Source: JBPCRW01 sp050996405 (lineage in GTDB: Bacteria; Acidobacteriota; Blastocatellia; Pyrinomonadales; Pyrinomonadaceae). From it: DNA of 22,028 nt. Below, in pieces: positions 6,541 through 14,774 of this stretch. Both the position numbers and the translations under genes were made by a program. Position 1 is the stretch's first letter. Every line of letters begins with the position of its first letter. Location: positions 1 through 22,028 of the forward strand of contig JBPCRW010000210.1 of assembly GCA_050996405.1 (NCBI GenBank), written 5' to 3'. The notes below the pieces were generated by a model, which saw only the letters and a list, made by a program, of their open reading frames with translations, was not told where the DNA came from and ran no database searches.

Positions 6541-8454
6541 CTAATCCAAAAATTCGCGCATCCAGATTTCAAAATTCAGCAATTGGAAAACTTGCAGATT
6601 GTAATCTTCGCGCCCCGAATCGTTTAAATCTATAATCCGTTTCACTTCCTGATAATCAAAAATTCCGCGTCGCCGGACAGTTTCTTCGGACAATAAATCT
6701 TGAATCATCGGTTTCAAACTCGTGCGAATCCAAGAGCGCACGGGCGCGGAAAAACCGGCTTTTTTGCGCCAGACGATTTCTTTCGGCAAAAGCGTTTCCG
6801 CCGCTTTTTTTAAAATATATTTTCGTTTTAAACCTTTGATTTTCAGCGTCGTCGGAATTTTTTCCGAGAGCGTGACGAGTTCGTGATTTAAAAAAGGAAC
6901 ACGCGCTTCGAGGTTTGCCGCCATCGAAGTTTTATCCGTCGTATCCAAATTTAAAGCGGGCATAAACGTTTTAAAATCCACATACAAAAGACGATTAAGC
7001 GGCGAAGCGTTGCGGCATTTCGCAAAAAATTCGCGGTGATAATGATAAGCATCGAAACGTTTCATCTCGCCGCGTAAATCTTTGGAATAAATCTGCGATT
7101 TCATTTCGTCTGAAAAATAAGTTCCGAATCCGAGATAGCGATTTTCAAGATCCGCGCCCGCGCTCCGCGCAAATTTTTTCGCGTTTCTCAAAGGCGCGGT
7201 CAATTTTCCGCGCACGCCGCCGTAAAGCATTTTATCAATCGTTTTCATCAAAGGTTTTCGCACTGCCGAAGGAATAAAATCCGTTACTCCGGCAATCCGC
7301 ATCGCCGCCTGTCGCGGATAACCCGCGAAAATTTCGTCGCCGCCCATTCCCGAAAGCATCACTTTTTGCGTCGCCCGCGCCTGCTCAGAAATCAAAAAAG
7401 ACGGAATCGCCATATCAATTATTGGCGCGTCCATTTGATAAACGAGTTTCGGCAAAAGCGCGGTTAAATCGGGCGTTAAAAGCGTTTCGTGATAATCAAT
7501 CGGCAGTAATTCCGCAACTTTGCGCGACCATTTAACGTCGTCGGGAATAATATCGTAGTTCAAATCTTCGGCGGAAATTCCGGTCGTGTAAGTCGAAACT
7601 TTCGACTTGTATTTTGTCATCAGCGCGACGATAACGGAAGAATCAACGCCACCCGACAAAAACGCGCCGAGCGGCACGTCCGCAATCATTTCCATTTGCA
7701 CAACTTTATCGAGCGTTTCCAAAATCTGCTCGCGCCAGAAATTTTCGTCCGCGCGTTTTTCTTCGCGGTCAAAATTCAAATCCCACCATTCTTTAATAAA
7801 AATTTCACCTCGTTTCCAGATGAGAAAATGCGCGGGCGCAAGCTGAAAAATATTTTTAAAAAGCGTGTGCGGCGGAACTGTCCACAAAAAAGTTAAGAAT
7901 TGATTCAGTCCTTCCAAATCAAGTTCCGGTTTAATTAAGTGCGACGCGAGAATCGCTTTAATCTCCGACGCGAAAATTATTTGATTTCCGATTCGCGCGT
8001 AATAAAGCGGCTTGATTCCGGCGCGGTCACGAACTAACGTGAGAGTTTTTTCCCGAAAATCCCAAACGGCAAACGCAAACATTCCGTTTAGTTTTTCCAA
8101 ACAATCCGTATTCCATTCCGCAAAAGCGTTCGCCAAAACTTCCGTGTCGCAATCGGTTTTAAATTTATAACCTTTCGCTTCGAGTTCTTTTTTTATTTCG
8201 AGGTAATTATAAATTTCTCCGTTGTAGGTTAAAACAAAACGCCCATCGGCGGAAAAAAACGGCTGATGTCCGGCGGAAGAAACGTCAATAATCGAAAGCC
8301 TGCGATGTCCGAGACAAGTTTTTAAATTTTCGCTGACAAAATTTTGCAAAACAAAAATGCCTTCGTCGTCGCGCCCGCGATGTTCGATTGCGTCGAGCAT
8401 CCGGCGAATTCGTTGTTCGGGATTTGGTGAAATTAAACCGGCGATTCCGCACAT
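6541..8454 (-). CDS. asnB: Asparagine synthase (glutamine-hydrolysing)
   Basis: Transfers ammonia from glutamine to an adenylated carboxylate, classically aspartate to asparagine. At 637 residues it is normal for the class II amidotransferase type. Seen: Cys2 in MCGIAG (glutaminase nucleophile after Met removal), EHRGRDDEG, YNGEIYN, and in the synthetase half the PP-loop SGGVDSS near residue 265. Members inside glycan clusters often amidate sugars or uronic acids or act as maturation factors, so a cell-surface glycan substrate is as likely as free asparagine. It begins six bases after the stop of the glycosyltransferase at 8461 and is the last gene of a three-gene minus-strand unit. Start ATG at 8452-8454 is fixed by the conserved MCG. 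Confidence 0.93.
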   Translation of the reverse strand: MCGIAGLISPNPEQRIRRMLDAIEHRGRDDEGIFVLQNFVSENLKTCLGHRRLSIIDVSSAGHQPFFSADGRFVLTYNGEIYNYLEIKKELEAKGYKFKTDCDTEVLANAFAEWNTDCLEKLNGMFAFAVWDFREKTLTLVRDRAGIKPLYYARIGNQIIFASEIKAILASHLIKPELDLEGLNQFLTFLWTVPPHTLFKNIFQLAPAHFLIWKRGEIFIKEWWDLNFDREEKRADENFWREQILETLDKVVQMEMIADVPLGAFLSGGVDSSVIVALMTKYKSKVSTYTTGISAEDLNYDIIPDDVKWSRKVAELLPIDYHETLLTPDLTALLPKLVYQMDAPIIDMAIPSFLISEQARATQKVMLSGMGGDEIFAGYPRQAAMRIAGVTDFIPSAVRKPLMKTIDKMLYGGVRGKLTAPLRNAKKFARSAGADLENRYLGFGTYFSDEMKSQIYSKDLRGEMKRFDAYHYHREFFAKCRNASPLNRLLYVDFKTFMPALNLDTTDKTSMAANLEARVPFLNHELVTLSEKIPTTLKIKGLKRKYILKKAAETLLPKEIVWRKKAGFSAPVRSWIRTSLKPMIQDLLSEETVRRRGIFDYQEVKRIIDLNDSGREDYNLQVFQLLNFEIWMREFLD

Positions 8455-8460
8455 TTCAAT

Positions 8461-9567
8461 TTAGGATACAGGATTTTTTTCCAAAATGTTTTTATAGATT
8501 TCTAAAAATTCCCGCGCGATATTTTCCGGCAAAAGCGTTTTGCCAAACTCTAAATTATGCTTGCTCATCGCTTCGCGCAAATTTTTATTTTCAACAAGTT
8601 CGATAATTTTTCCGGCGATGCTTTCCGGTTCTTGCGTCGAGAATAAACAATTTTCCGGCTCGCGCAAATAATCGCCTGCGGCGCGAACTCTCGTCGTCAC
8701 AATCGGCAGACCGGCGGCGACCGCTTTAAATAAAACGTTTGGAAAACCTTCGGCGTGGCGCGTCGGAAAAACAAAAATATCCGAATTTAAAAAATATTTT
8801 GTTACTTCGGTTTCGGGAATATAGCCGGTAAATTTTATGTTTTCAGATAAGTTTAATTTCTTCGTTTTTCTTTCCGCGTCGGCGCGCGTTTCGCCTTCGC
8901 CGACGCAGTTTAAAATAAAATCAAAACCATTTTCTTTTAAAATCGAGCAGGCGCGAATCGTTTCCAATAAACCCTTCGCCGGAATAAAACGCGACACGAA
9001 AAGCAATTGAAAAACATCACACTTTTCTTTTTGAACGCGCGAAAAATCTGCGGGCAAATTTTCGGCAATCGTCACCGCGTTTTTGACGGAAAAGAATTTC
9101 CGCTCGTCAAAACCCGCCTGCAAAAAGTTTGATTTTTCCTCTGCGGTATGAACGCCGAAACCGTCCACGCGCTTTTTCAAATCGTTTCTTAAAGCCGCGA
9201 CGAAAGGATTTTGGCTTTCGAGAAATTTCGCTTCCGAACCGTGAATTTTCAAAAAAATTTTCGCCTTTTTAGGCTTCATCAGACGGAGCGAAACCGCGTC
9301 GCGCAACAGCGTTTTCAAATCAAAAGCCGTGTTCAGATGAATTATATCGAAATTTTCCTTTTGCAAAATTTTTCTGAAACGCAGAGCCGTTTTGATGACG
9401 CGCCGGATGCGTTCAAAAAACGGAGTCGGTTTTTCTTTATCGCCGTAAACATAAGTTTCTTCAACGATTTCCGCGCCCGTTTTTTGCAACGCTTCGACAA
9501 ATGGCGGCTCGCTCGAAGCAGGTCCGCCCCACGAATCTCTGGCGGGCATTCCGATAAGAATTTTCAT
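8461..9567 (-). CDS. Glycosyltransferase family 4
   Basis: A 368-residue GT-B fold enzyme that adds a sugar from an activated donor to a growing glycan on the cytoplasmic side of the inner membrane. Seen: a glycine-rich opening (MKILIGMPARDSWGGP), FVSRFIPAKGLLETI near residue 192, which starts the donor-binding half, TGYIPETEV, and the EGFPNVLFKAVAAGLP segment near residue 277 with the GT4 E-x7-type motif (one Glu is replaced by Lys at the second position). Sugar and linkage cannot be deduced. Its ATG overlaps the TGA of the upstream glycosyltransferase (9564-9567), so the two are translationally coupled. Confidence 0.92.
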   Translation of the reverse strand: MKILIGMPARDSWGGPASSEPPFVEALQKTGAEIVEETYVYGDKEKPTPFFERIRRVIKTALRFRKILQKENFDIIHLNTAFDLKTLLRDAVSLRLMKPKKAKIFLKIHGSEAKFLESQNPFVAALRNDLKKRVDGFGVHTAEEKSNFLQAGFDERKFFSVKNAVTIAENLPADFSRVQKEKCDVFQLLFVSRFIPAKGLLETIRACSILKENGFDFILNCVGEGETRADAERKTKKLNLSENIKFTGYIPETEVTKYFLNSDIFVFPTRHAEGFPNVLFKAVAAGLPIVTTRVRAAGDYLREPENCLFSTQEPESIAGKIIELVENKNLREAMSKHNLEFGKTLLPENIAREFLEIYKNILEKNPVS

Positions 9568-10664
9568 TCGCTCAAAATTTTCTCGTAAAGTTTTTTCAAT
9601 TCTTGAAGATGCGCCTCGATGCTGAAATTTCCGACTGCAAACTTGTATGCGCGATTTGCCAAATCTTTTCTCACAGAATCGTTTTTCAATAATTTCAAAG
9701 TTTTTTCCGCAAGTTCGCCGGCGTTTTGAACTTCAAAAACTTCCGCATATTTTCCGTTGCTCGACGCTTCTAAAAGCGGTTCGATATTGGAAACAATCAT
9801 CGGAACTTTGGCGAGCATCGCTTCGGCGACGGCGACGGGCAAGCCTTCGTGAAACGACGAAAATATAAATAAATCGAGCGCGTCCAAAATATCCGGCACG
9901 TCGGTTCTCGCGCCGAGAAAATGAACTCTGTCGGCGATATTATTTTCTTTACAAAAACGCACGCAGGCGGCAAATTTTTCTTCCGCGCCCGCTTCGATTC
10001 GTCCGGCGAAAACACAATGCGCGTTTTCGATTTCGGCAAAAACTCCTCGCAAAGATTTGCAAATAGTCAGTTGGTCTTTGCGCGGTTCGCGGTAAAAATT
10101 TCCAATCATTCCGACGAGCAAAACGCTTTCGTCTAAACCTAGCTCTTTCTTTAAATTTTTTCCCGAAGGTTTGAGGCGTTTTTCGTCCGCGCCGTTATAA
10201 ATCACCGTGAAATTTTTAGTGTCGAATTCATCAACCTGCGCGTGCCATTTTTTCAAACCTTTACTTACAACAATATTCGCGTTCATTCGCGGAATCAGAA
10301 AATTGAGCGCGTTTTTATTTTTCCAATCGTAAAACGTGCCGCCCTGAAAACTCAAAACTTTTTTGACGCGCAAACCGAGCGTGGCGAGATACAGATGAAT
10401 TCCTTCGACCGCCTGATAACCCTGCACAATTTCGATTTTTCTTTCTTCAATAATTTTCCGCAAATTTCTGACCAGCAGAAAATCAATCGGCAGGCGGCGT
10501 TTCAGTTTAATAAAATCCGCGCCTGAATTGCGAAAATCTTCTTCCAGCGCGCCGCCCCGCGCGGTGACAAAAGTTAAATCCATTCGCGCGTTGCGGCAAA
10601 CATCCAGCGCGATTGTTTCCGCGCCGCCGCGATTGGTTGAATCGAGAAAATGCAAAACTCTCAT
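9564..10664 (-). CDS. Glycosyltransferase family 4
   Basis: A 366-residue GT-B enzyme, first gene of the minus arm of the glycan cluster. Seen: MRVLHFLDSTNRGGAE, the usual N-terminal glycine-rich loop (GGAE) of GT4 proteins, a donor-half opening VGMIGNFYREPRKDQ near residue 195, FLGARTDVPDILDALD, and SSFHEGLPVAVAEAMLA with the full E-x7-E motif near residues 280-290. Donor and acceptor are unknown. The ATG at 10662-10664 is the last triplet of a run of 7-bp repeats that occupies the place of a ribosome-binding site. The last four bases of the gene overlap the next gene's start. Confidence 0.92.
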   Translation of the reverse strand: MRVLHFLDSTNRGGAETIALDVCRNARMDLTFVTARGGALEEDFRNSGADFIKLKRRLPIDFLLVRNLRKIIEERKIEIVQGYQAVEGIHLYLATLGLRVKKVLSFQGGTFYDWKNKNALNFLIPRMNANIVVSKGLKKWHAQVDEFDTKNFTVIYNGADEKRLKPSGKNLKKELGLDESVLLVGMIGNFYREPRKDQLTICKSLRGVFAEIENAHCVFAGRIEAGAEEKFAACVRFCKENNIADRVHFLGARTDVPDILDALDLFIFSSFHEGLPVAVAEAMLAKVPMIVSNIEPLLEASSNGKYAEVFEVQNAGELAEKTLKLLKNDSVRKDLANRAYKFAVGNFSIEAHLQELKKLYEKILSE

Positions 10665-10696
10665 TTCATTTATCGTTTATCATTTAACATTTATCG
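10662..10696 (-). repeat. Heptamer array, TGATAAA family (minus orientation)
   Basis: Read on the minus strand this is five consecutive 7-base units: CGATAAA, TGTTAAA, TGATAAA, CGATAAA and TGAAATG. The last unit contains the start codon of the GT4 gene. The same family recurs in the opposite orientation at 10739-10766, so the two arrays form inverted ends of a 105-bp stretch between divergent glycosyltransferase genes. Confidence 0.8.
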
Positions 10697-10738
10697 CTTC
10701 CGCTTTCGCGTTAAAAAATTTCCGTTTGAGAAAGTTCC

Positions 10739-10766
10739 TGATAAATGATAAATGATAAATGATGAA
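10739..10766 (+). repeat. Heptamer array, TGATAAA family (plus orientation)
   Basis: Three exact TGATAAA units (10739-10759) and a variant TGATGAA (10760-10766). The start codon of the GT2 gene (ATG at 10759, or the next one at 10762) lies inside the array. The 42 bases between the two arrays (10697-10738) hold a TTGAGA at 10726-10731 that might serve as a -35 element, with the array supplying AT-rich -10-like sequence. Confidence 0.8.
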
Positions 10767-11709
10767 TGTCTCCGTTCTCGTTCCGTCATACAATCACGCG
10801 CCTTTTGTCGAACAAACCTTGCGTTCGATTTTCGCGCAAACCTCGCCGCCGGAAAAATTGATTGTAATTGACGACGGCTCGAAAGACGAATCGGCTGAAA
10901 TAATTGAAAAAGTTTTGCGCGATTGCCCGTTCGATTTTGAATTTATAAAACGCGAAAATCGCGGGCTGTGCGCGACGCTTAACGAAGGTTTTGCGAAAAC
11001 GAGCGGCGATTTTTTCGCCTATCTCGGTTCGGATGATGTGTGGCTGCCGGATTTTTTGGAACGCCGCGTTAAACTTTTGGAATCGCGCCCTAAGACAGTT
11101 TTAGCGTTTGGACATTCTTATTTAATTGACGAAGAAAATAACATTATCGATTCGACCGAAAATTGGACGGATTACGCGAGCGGCGATATACTGCCGATGC
11201 TTTTGCGCGGAATAATTTTTTTGAGTCCGAGCGTCGTCTATCGCCGCGCCGCGCTCGCCAAACACGGTTGGAACGAAAATTCGATTCTCGAAGATTACGA
11301 GTTATACTTAAAACTTTCCGGCGCGGGCGGAGAATTTGCTTTTGATAAAACGATTTCGTGCGCGTGGCGGCAGCACGGCTCAAACGTCAGCGGCGATTTT
11401 CCGCTGATGCTCGCCGAATGGATTGCGGCGCAAAATCGCGCTGCCGGTTATCTGAAAATTTCGCGCGGCGAACTTGATAAAATTCAGACCGAGTTGAAAT
11501 TTAATTCCGCGTTTGACTACATCCGGCACGGAAAAAAACGTGAAGCGTTTAAGTTGGCGCGCGAAAATTTTCACGGCGCGAAATCGCTGAAACAGGTTAG
11601 TAAAATGTTTCTCCGGTTTATTGTTCCGCAAAAGTTTTTTCAATGGAATCGCCGCCGAAAGCAAAGAGATGCGATTAAAAATTACGGAAAATTAAAACTC
11701 GATTTATAG
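10759..11709 (+). CDS. Glycosyltransferase family 2
   Basis: A 316-residue GT-A enzyme. Seen: VSVLVPSYNHAPFVEQTLRS at the N-terminus, VIDDGSKDES near residue 37, CATLNEGFAKTSGDFFAYL and then GSDDVW near residue 91, which holds the DxD-like metal and nucleotide-sugar site, and an EDYELYLKLS segment near residue 175 typical of GT2 acceptor-side acid residues. The C-terminal 80 residues are helical and basic, as in enzymes that sit on the membrane surface. The start is ATG at 10759 or 10762; both lie in the heptamer array. First gene of the plus arm of the glycan cluster; the remnant at 11710 follows directly after its stop. Confidence 0.93.
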   Translation: MMNVSVLVPSYNHAPFVEQTLRSIFAQTSPPEKLIVIDDGSKDESAEIIEKVLRDCPFDFEFIKRENRGLCATLNEGFAKTSGDFFAYLGSDDVWLPDFLERRVKLLESRPKTVLAFGHSYLIDEENNIIDSTENWTDYASGDILPMLLRGIIFLSPSVVYRRAALAKHGWNENSILEDYELYLKLSGAGGEFAFDKTISCAWRQHGSNVSGDFPLMLAEWIAAQNRAAGYLKISRGELDKIQTELKFNSAFDYIRHGKKREAFKLARENFHGAKSLKQVSKMFLRFIVPQKFFQWNRRRKQRDAIKNYGKLKLDL

Positions 11710-11841
11710 ATGCCGGAAATCGCAAAAATTAAATCGGGCGAGATGGTAAATCTCAACTCGAAAGATTTTTGGATTTACCGCGAATCACTTTATTTTCCGA
11801 CTTTGCGCGACGAAAAGTTTGCTGCGAATTTGCGGATTTAA
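11710..11841 (+). pseudogene. Remnant of a polysaccharide ABC transporter permease
   Basis: ATG at 11710 touches the stop of the GT2 gene and opens a 43-residue frame ending at 11841. Its middle, DFWIYRESLYFPTLRDEKF, resembles the conserved N-terminal segment of Wzm-type O-antigen permeases (LWxYRELLYFLxWRDIKVRYK). The hydrophobic helices that should follow are absent. I infer a large deletion left only the cytoplasmic N-terminus. A small unrelated peptide is possible, because the match covers under 25 residues. Confidence 0.45.
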
Positions 11842-11855
11842 TTTAGGAAAAAATT

Positions 11856-12545
11856 ATGAATTTAGATATAGAATTTGAAAAAAGAAAACCCTGGATTACA
11901 AGATTCGAGATAAATAAAATCTCTTACGGCGGCTCGTTCGACGCGCTTAATGACGCGCGGCTAACGCAATTCTTCGAATGTTTTCCGCAGGCTGAAACCA
12001 TTTTGGAACTCGGTTCGCTCGAAGGCGGACACAGTTTCGGGCTGGCGAAAAATCCGCGCGTGAAAACAGTTACGGCAATCGAGGCGCGGGCGGCAAATCT
12101 TAAAAAAGCAAGATTTATCAAAGACGTTATCGGCGATGAAAAAGTAAAATTTGTCGAGGCTGATTTGCAAAAAACAAATTTAGCGGACTTCGGTAAATTC
12201 GATGCGATTTTTTGTTCGGGATTGCTTTATCATTTACCGAAACCATGGGAACTGCTTAATCAATTTAATAAAATCAGTTCAAATGTTTTTATCTGGACAC
12301 AATATGCGGGCGAAGAAGAAGCGGAAAAAATAGTTGAAGGTTACAGAGGTAAATGGTATCAGGAAAGCGGTTGGAGCGACCCGTTGAGTGGAGTGTCAGA
12401 AAAATCTTTCTGGTTGAGTTTAGGTTCTCTGGTCGAGATTTTAACGGACAATGAATTCAAAAACCTAAAAATAATCGATAAAAATCCGCATCATCCGCAT
12501 GGTCGGGCAATCACTTTCGCGGCTTCAACTTCAAAAATAGATTAA
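11856..12545 (+). CDS. SAM-dependent methyltransferase (class I)
   Basis: A 229-residue Rossmann-type methyltransferase. Seen: ILELGSLEGGHSFGLAK near residues 49-65, the SAM-binding motif I in the form ExGxxxG, then VTAIEAR near 73-79 with the acidic residue that binds ribose hydroxyls, KVKFVEADLQK as motif II, and FDAIFCSGLLYHLPKPWE as the post-II region often seen in small-molecule and sugar methyltransferases. Placed between glycosyltransferases it probably methylates a sugar or terminates a glycan chain, but that is inference. AGGA at 11845 precedes ATG at 11856, one of the few visible Shine-Dalgarno sites. Its stop abuts the ATG of the next gene. Confidence 0.88.
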   Translation: MNLDIEFEKRKPWITRFEINKISYGGSFDALNDARLTQFFECFPQAETILELGSLEGGHSFGLAKNPRVKTVTAIEARAANLKKARFIKDVIGDEKVKFVEADLQKTNLADFGKFDAIFCSGLLYHLPKPWELLNQFNKISSNVFIWTQYAGEEEAEKIVEGYRGKWYQESGWSDPLSGVSEKSFWLSLGSLVEILTDNEFKNLKIIDKNPHHPHGRAITFAASTSKID

Positions 12546-14285
12546 ATGAAAGTTTTGCTGAAGAAAATCAGACGCGCCCGCGAAATTCGGCTGAAACGAG
12601 GCTGGCACGGCGTTTTTCAGCATCTCAAACAAATTAAACGCATCTTGCGCGAACGCGGAAAATATCGGCGTTATATTAAGAAATTTGAATTTTTGATGGT
12701 TGCCGACCGGCGGAAAATTTTACAAAACATCGAAAATTTTTCTTATAAACCTTTAATTTCAGTTGTGATGCCGGTCTATAACGTCGAAGAAAAATGGCTT
12801 CGGTTATGTATCGAATCGGTGACGAAACAAATTTACACGAATTGGGAATTTTGTATTGCCGACGACGCTTCGCCGTCGCCGCGCGTCCGCGAAATTTTAG
12901 AGGAATACGCCGCCGAAGATTCGCGTTTTAAAATCGTTTTCCGCGAAACAAATGGACATATTTCCGCCGCATCAAATTCCGCGCTTGAATTAGCAACCGG
13001 CGATTTTGTCGCGCTTTTAGACCACGACGACGAACTGCGCGAAACCGCGCTCTATCACGTCGCAAAGGAAATTAACGGGCATCCTGAAACCGAAATGATT
13101 TACAGCGACGAGGATTTAATTGACGAGCGCGGACGGCGTTCTCTGCCGAAATTCAAACCCGATTGGAGTCCTGATTTTTTTTATTCGCTCAATCTCATCA
13201 CGCATCTTTCGGTTTATCGAACGGCGATTTTACGAAAAATCGGCGGCTTTCGGCTTGGAACGGAAGGCAGCCAGGATTACGATTTGGCTCTGCGCGTGAC
13301 GGAGGAAATCTCCGCCGAAAATATCCGGCATATTCCGCGTATTCTGTATCATTGGCGGGCGATTCAAGGCTCGGTCGCGTTTGATGCCGGAGAAAAACCC
13401 TACGCGCACAACCGCGCGAAACAGGCGATTCGTGAACATTTCGAGCGCGAAAAAATCGCCGCAAAAGTTACGAACGGTTATTCGCATCTGCATCGCGCCG
13501 TTTATGAAATTCCCGAAAAAACTTTTATCAGTATTATTTTATTTGCCGAAAATTCCGCGCGAAGCGAAAAGATTTTGGCAAAAATCGCTAATAAAAATAT
13601 TGAGATAATCGCTGTCGGAAAAAAAACGATAAATTTTCCGCGAGTAAAATTTATCGAAATGCGAAAAACGATTGCCGAATCCTTGAACCGCGCCGCAGCA
13701 GAATCGAAAGGCGACGTTTTGATTTTTCTTGACGCGGATATTGAACCTTTAAACGAAAATTGGGCGAGAGAATTGGCAAGTTTCGCAATGCAAAAGGAAA
13801 TCGGCGCGGTCGGCGGAAAAGTTTTGAACGCGGATAAAAGTATCAGAAACGCGGGAATAATTCTCGGCATAAACGGCGCGGTCGGATTCGCGCACCGGAA
13901 TTTTCCGGCGGATGTCACGGGAGATTTTTTGCGGGCGGTGGTCATCAATAATTTTTCAGCCGTTTCGGGCGCGTTTGCGGTGCGGCGCGAGATTTTCGGC
14001 GGCGGTTTTGACGCGGAAAATTTTCCGAACGGACTTTTTGAAATTGATTTTTGTCTGCGTTTACGAGAACAGAATTTGAGAAACGTTTTTACGCCGTATG
14101 CCGAGTTTCTGCAAACGACGGAATCCGCGACGGAAAAAGTTTTGCGAAAAAACTCGGCGGAAGTTTCACGTTTTAAGGAAAAATGGAAAAGCGTTTTAGA
14201 ATGTGACCCGTTTTACAATCCGAATTTTTCGCTCACGGGAGAAACTTTTTCGATTTCTCGCGCGCCGCGAATCAGCAAATTTTGA
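12546..14285 (+). CDS. Large glycosyltransferase with two GT2-type domains
   Basis: A 579-residue protein. A basic N-terminal 70 residues precede GT2 domain 1: ISVVMPVYNVEEKWLRLCIE near residue 75, ADDASPSP, FVALLDHDDEL with the DxD-like triad near residue 160, YSDEDLID, and the acceptor-side GSQDYDLALRV segment. A second, shorter GT2-like half starts near residue 325 with ISIILFAEN, has LIFLDADIEPL near 395, and ends with FEIDFCLRLRE. The second half is shorter and more divergent but keeps the DxD. Double-domain enzymes of this kind often build repeating disaccharide or rhamnan-type chains. It begins directly after the methyltransferase stop and converges with the SRPBCC gene at a four-base gap. 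Confidence 0.9.
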   Translation: MKVLLKKIRRAREIRLKRGWHGVFQHLKQIKRILRERGKYRRYIKKFEFLMVADRRKILQNIENFSYKPLISVVMPVYNVEEKWLRLCIESVTKQIYTNWEFCIADDASPSPRVREILEEYAAEDSRFKIVFRETNGHISAASNSALELATGDFVALLDHDDELRETALYHVAKEINGHPETEMIYSDEDLIDERGRRSLPKFKPDWSPDFFYSLNLITHLSVYRTAILRKIGGFRLGTEGSQDYDLALRVTEEISAENIRHIPRILYHWRAIQGSVAFDAGEKPYAHNRAKQAIREHFEREKIAAKVTNGYSHLHRAVYEIPEKTFISIILFAENSARSEKILAKIANKNIEIIAVGKKTINFPRVKFIEMRKTIAESLNRAAAESKGDVLIFLDADIEPLNENWARELASFAMQKEIGAVGGKVLNADKSIRNAGIILGINGAVGFAHRNFPADVTGDFLRAVVINNFSAVSGAFAVRREIFGGGFDAENFPNGLFEIDFCLRLREQNLRNVFTPYAEFLQTTESATEKVLRKNSAEVSRFKEKWKSVLECDPFYNPNFSLTGETFSISRAPRISKF

Positions 14286-14289
14286 AAAA

Positions 14290-14748
14290 CTATTTCTGCA
14301 AAATTTTGGCGACCGTCTTTTGCCGAAAATCGAAAATGTAATCGAGTTCGCGGCGCGCAAACCAATGCGCTAAATCGCCGAGCGGTTCGAGCGGCAAACG
14401 ATAACGAACTTCGTCTTCAATCAAAGTTTTATTCGTTTCGAGTTCGGTAAAAGTATGACGATGAAGCCATTGTTTATACGGGCTTTTCAGAGCTTCGTCA
14501 ACAAATTCAAACGGCGGATTCCAGACGGAAATTATAGTTTTCCAGGTCAGCGGAAATCCGCGCAGTTTCAATTTGTAATCAATCAGCGCGCCTTTTTTTA
14601 TGTCAATCGGCGATGTCGTGTTGATGATTTTAAAATTTAGTTCGGGCGGCGTGATGCATTCGAGATTTCCGGCATCGGCGAAAAACGCGAAAACCTTTTC
14701 AATCGTCGTGTCGAGCGTCAGGCTGCGCTTTAAAATATGCTCGGACAT
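14290..14748 (-). CDS. SRPBCC-family (START-like) protein
   Basis: A 152-residue protein of the polyketide cyclase/START-like fold, which forms a deep cavity for hydrophobic ligands. Seen: the HILKRSLTLDTTIEKVFAFF opening typical of SRPBCC proteins, an ITPPELNFKI segment, a mid-domain WKTIISVWNPPFEFVDE, HRHTFTELE and the long C-terminal helix DYIFDFRQKTVAKIL. This subtype (ligand-binding SRPBCC, about 150-160 residues) is common and mostly uncharacterised. Ligand unknown. ATG at 14746-14748 lies 26 bases after the nuclease stop, so the pair may be co-transcribed. Confidence 0.82.
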   Translation of the reverse strand: MSEHILKRSLTLDTTIEKVFAFFADAGNLECITPPELNFKIINTTSPIDIKKGALIDYKLKLRGFPLTWKTIISVWNPPFEFVDEALKSPYKQWLHRHTFTELETNKTLIEDEVRYRLPLEPLGDLAHWFARRELDYIFDFRQKTVAKILQK

Positions 14749-14774
14749 AAAAGATATTCTGGAAAAATCTGCCT

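Noticed and set aside
13198..13948. Several minus-strand frames across the large GT2 gene
   Set aside because: All are antisense shadows of a continuous two-domain glycosyltransferase with intact motifs.
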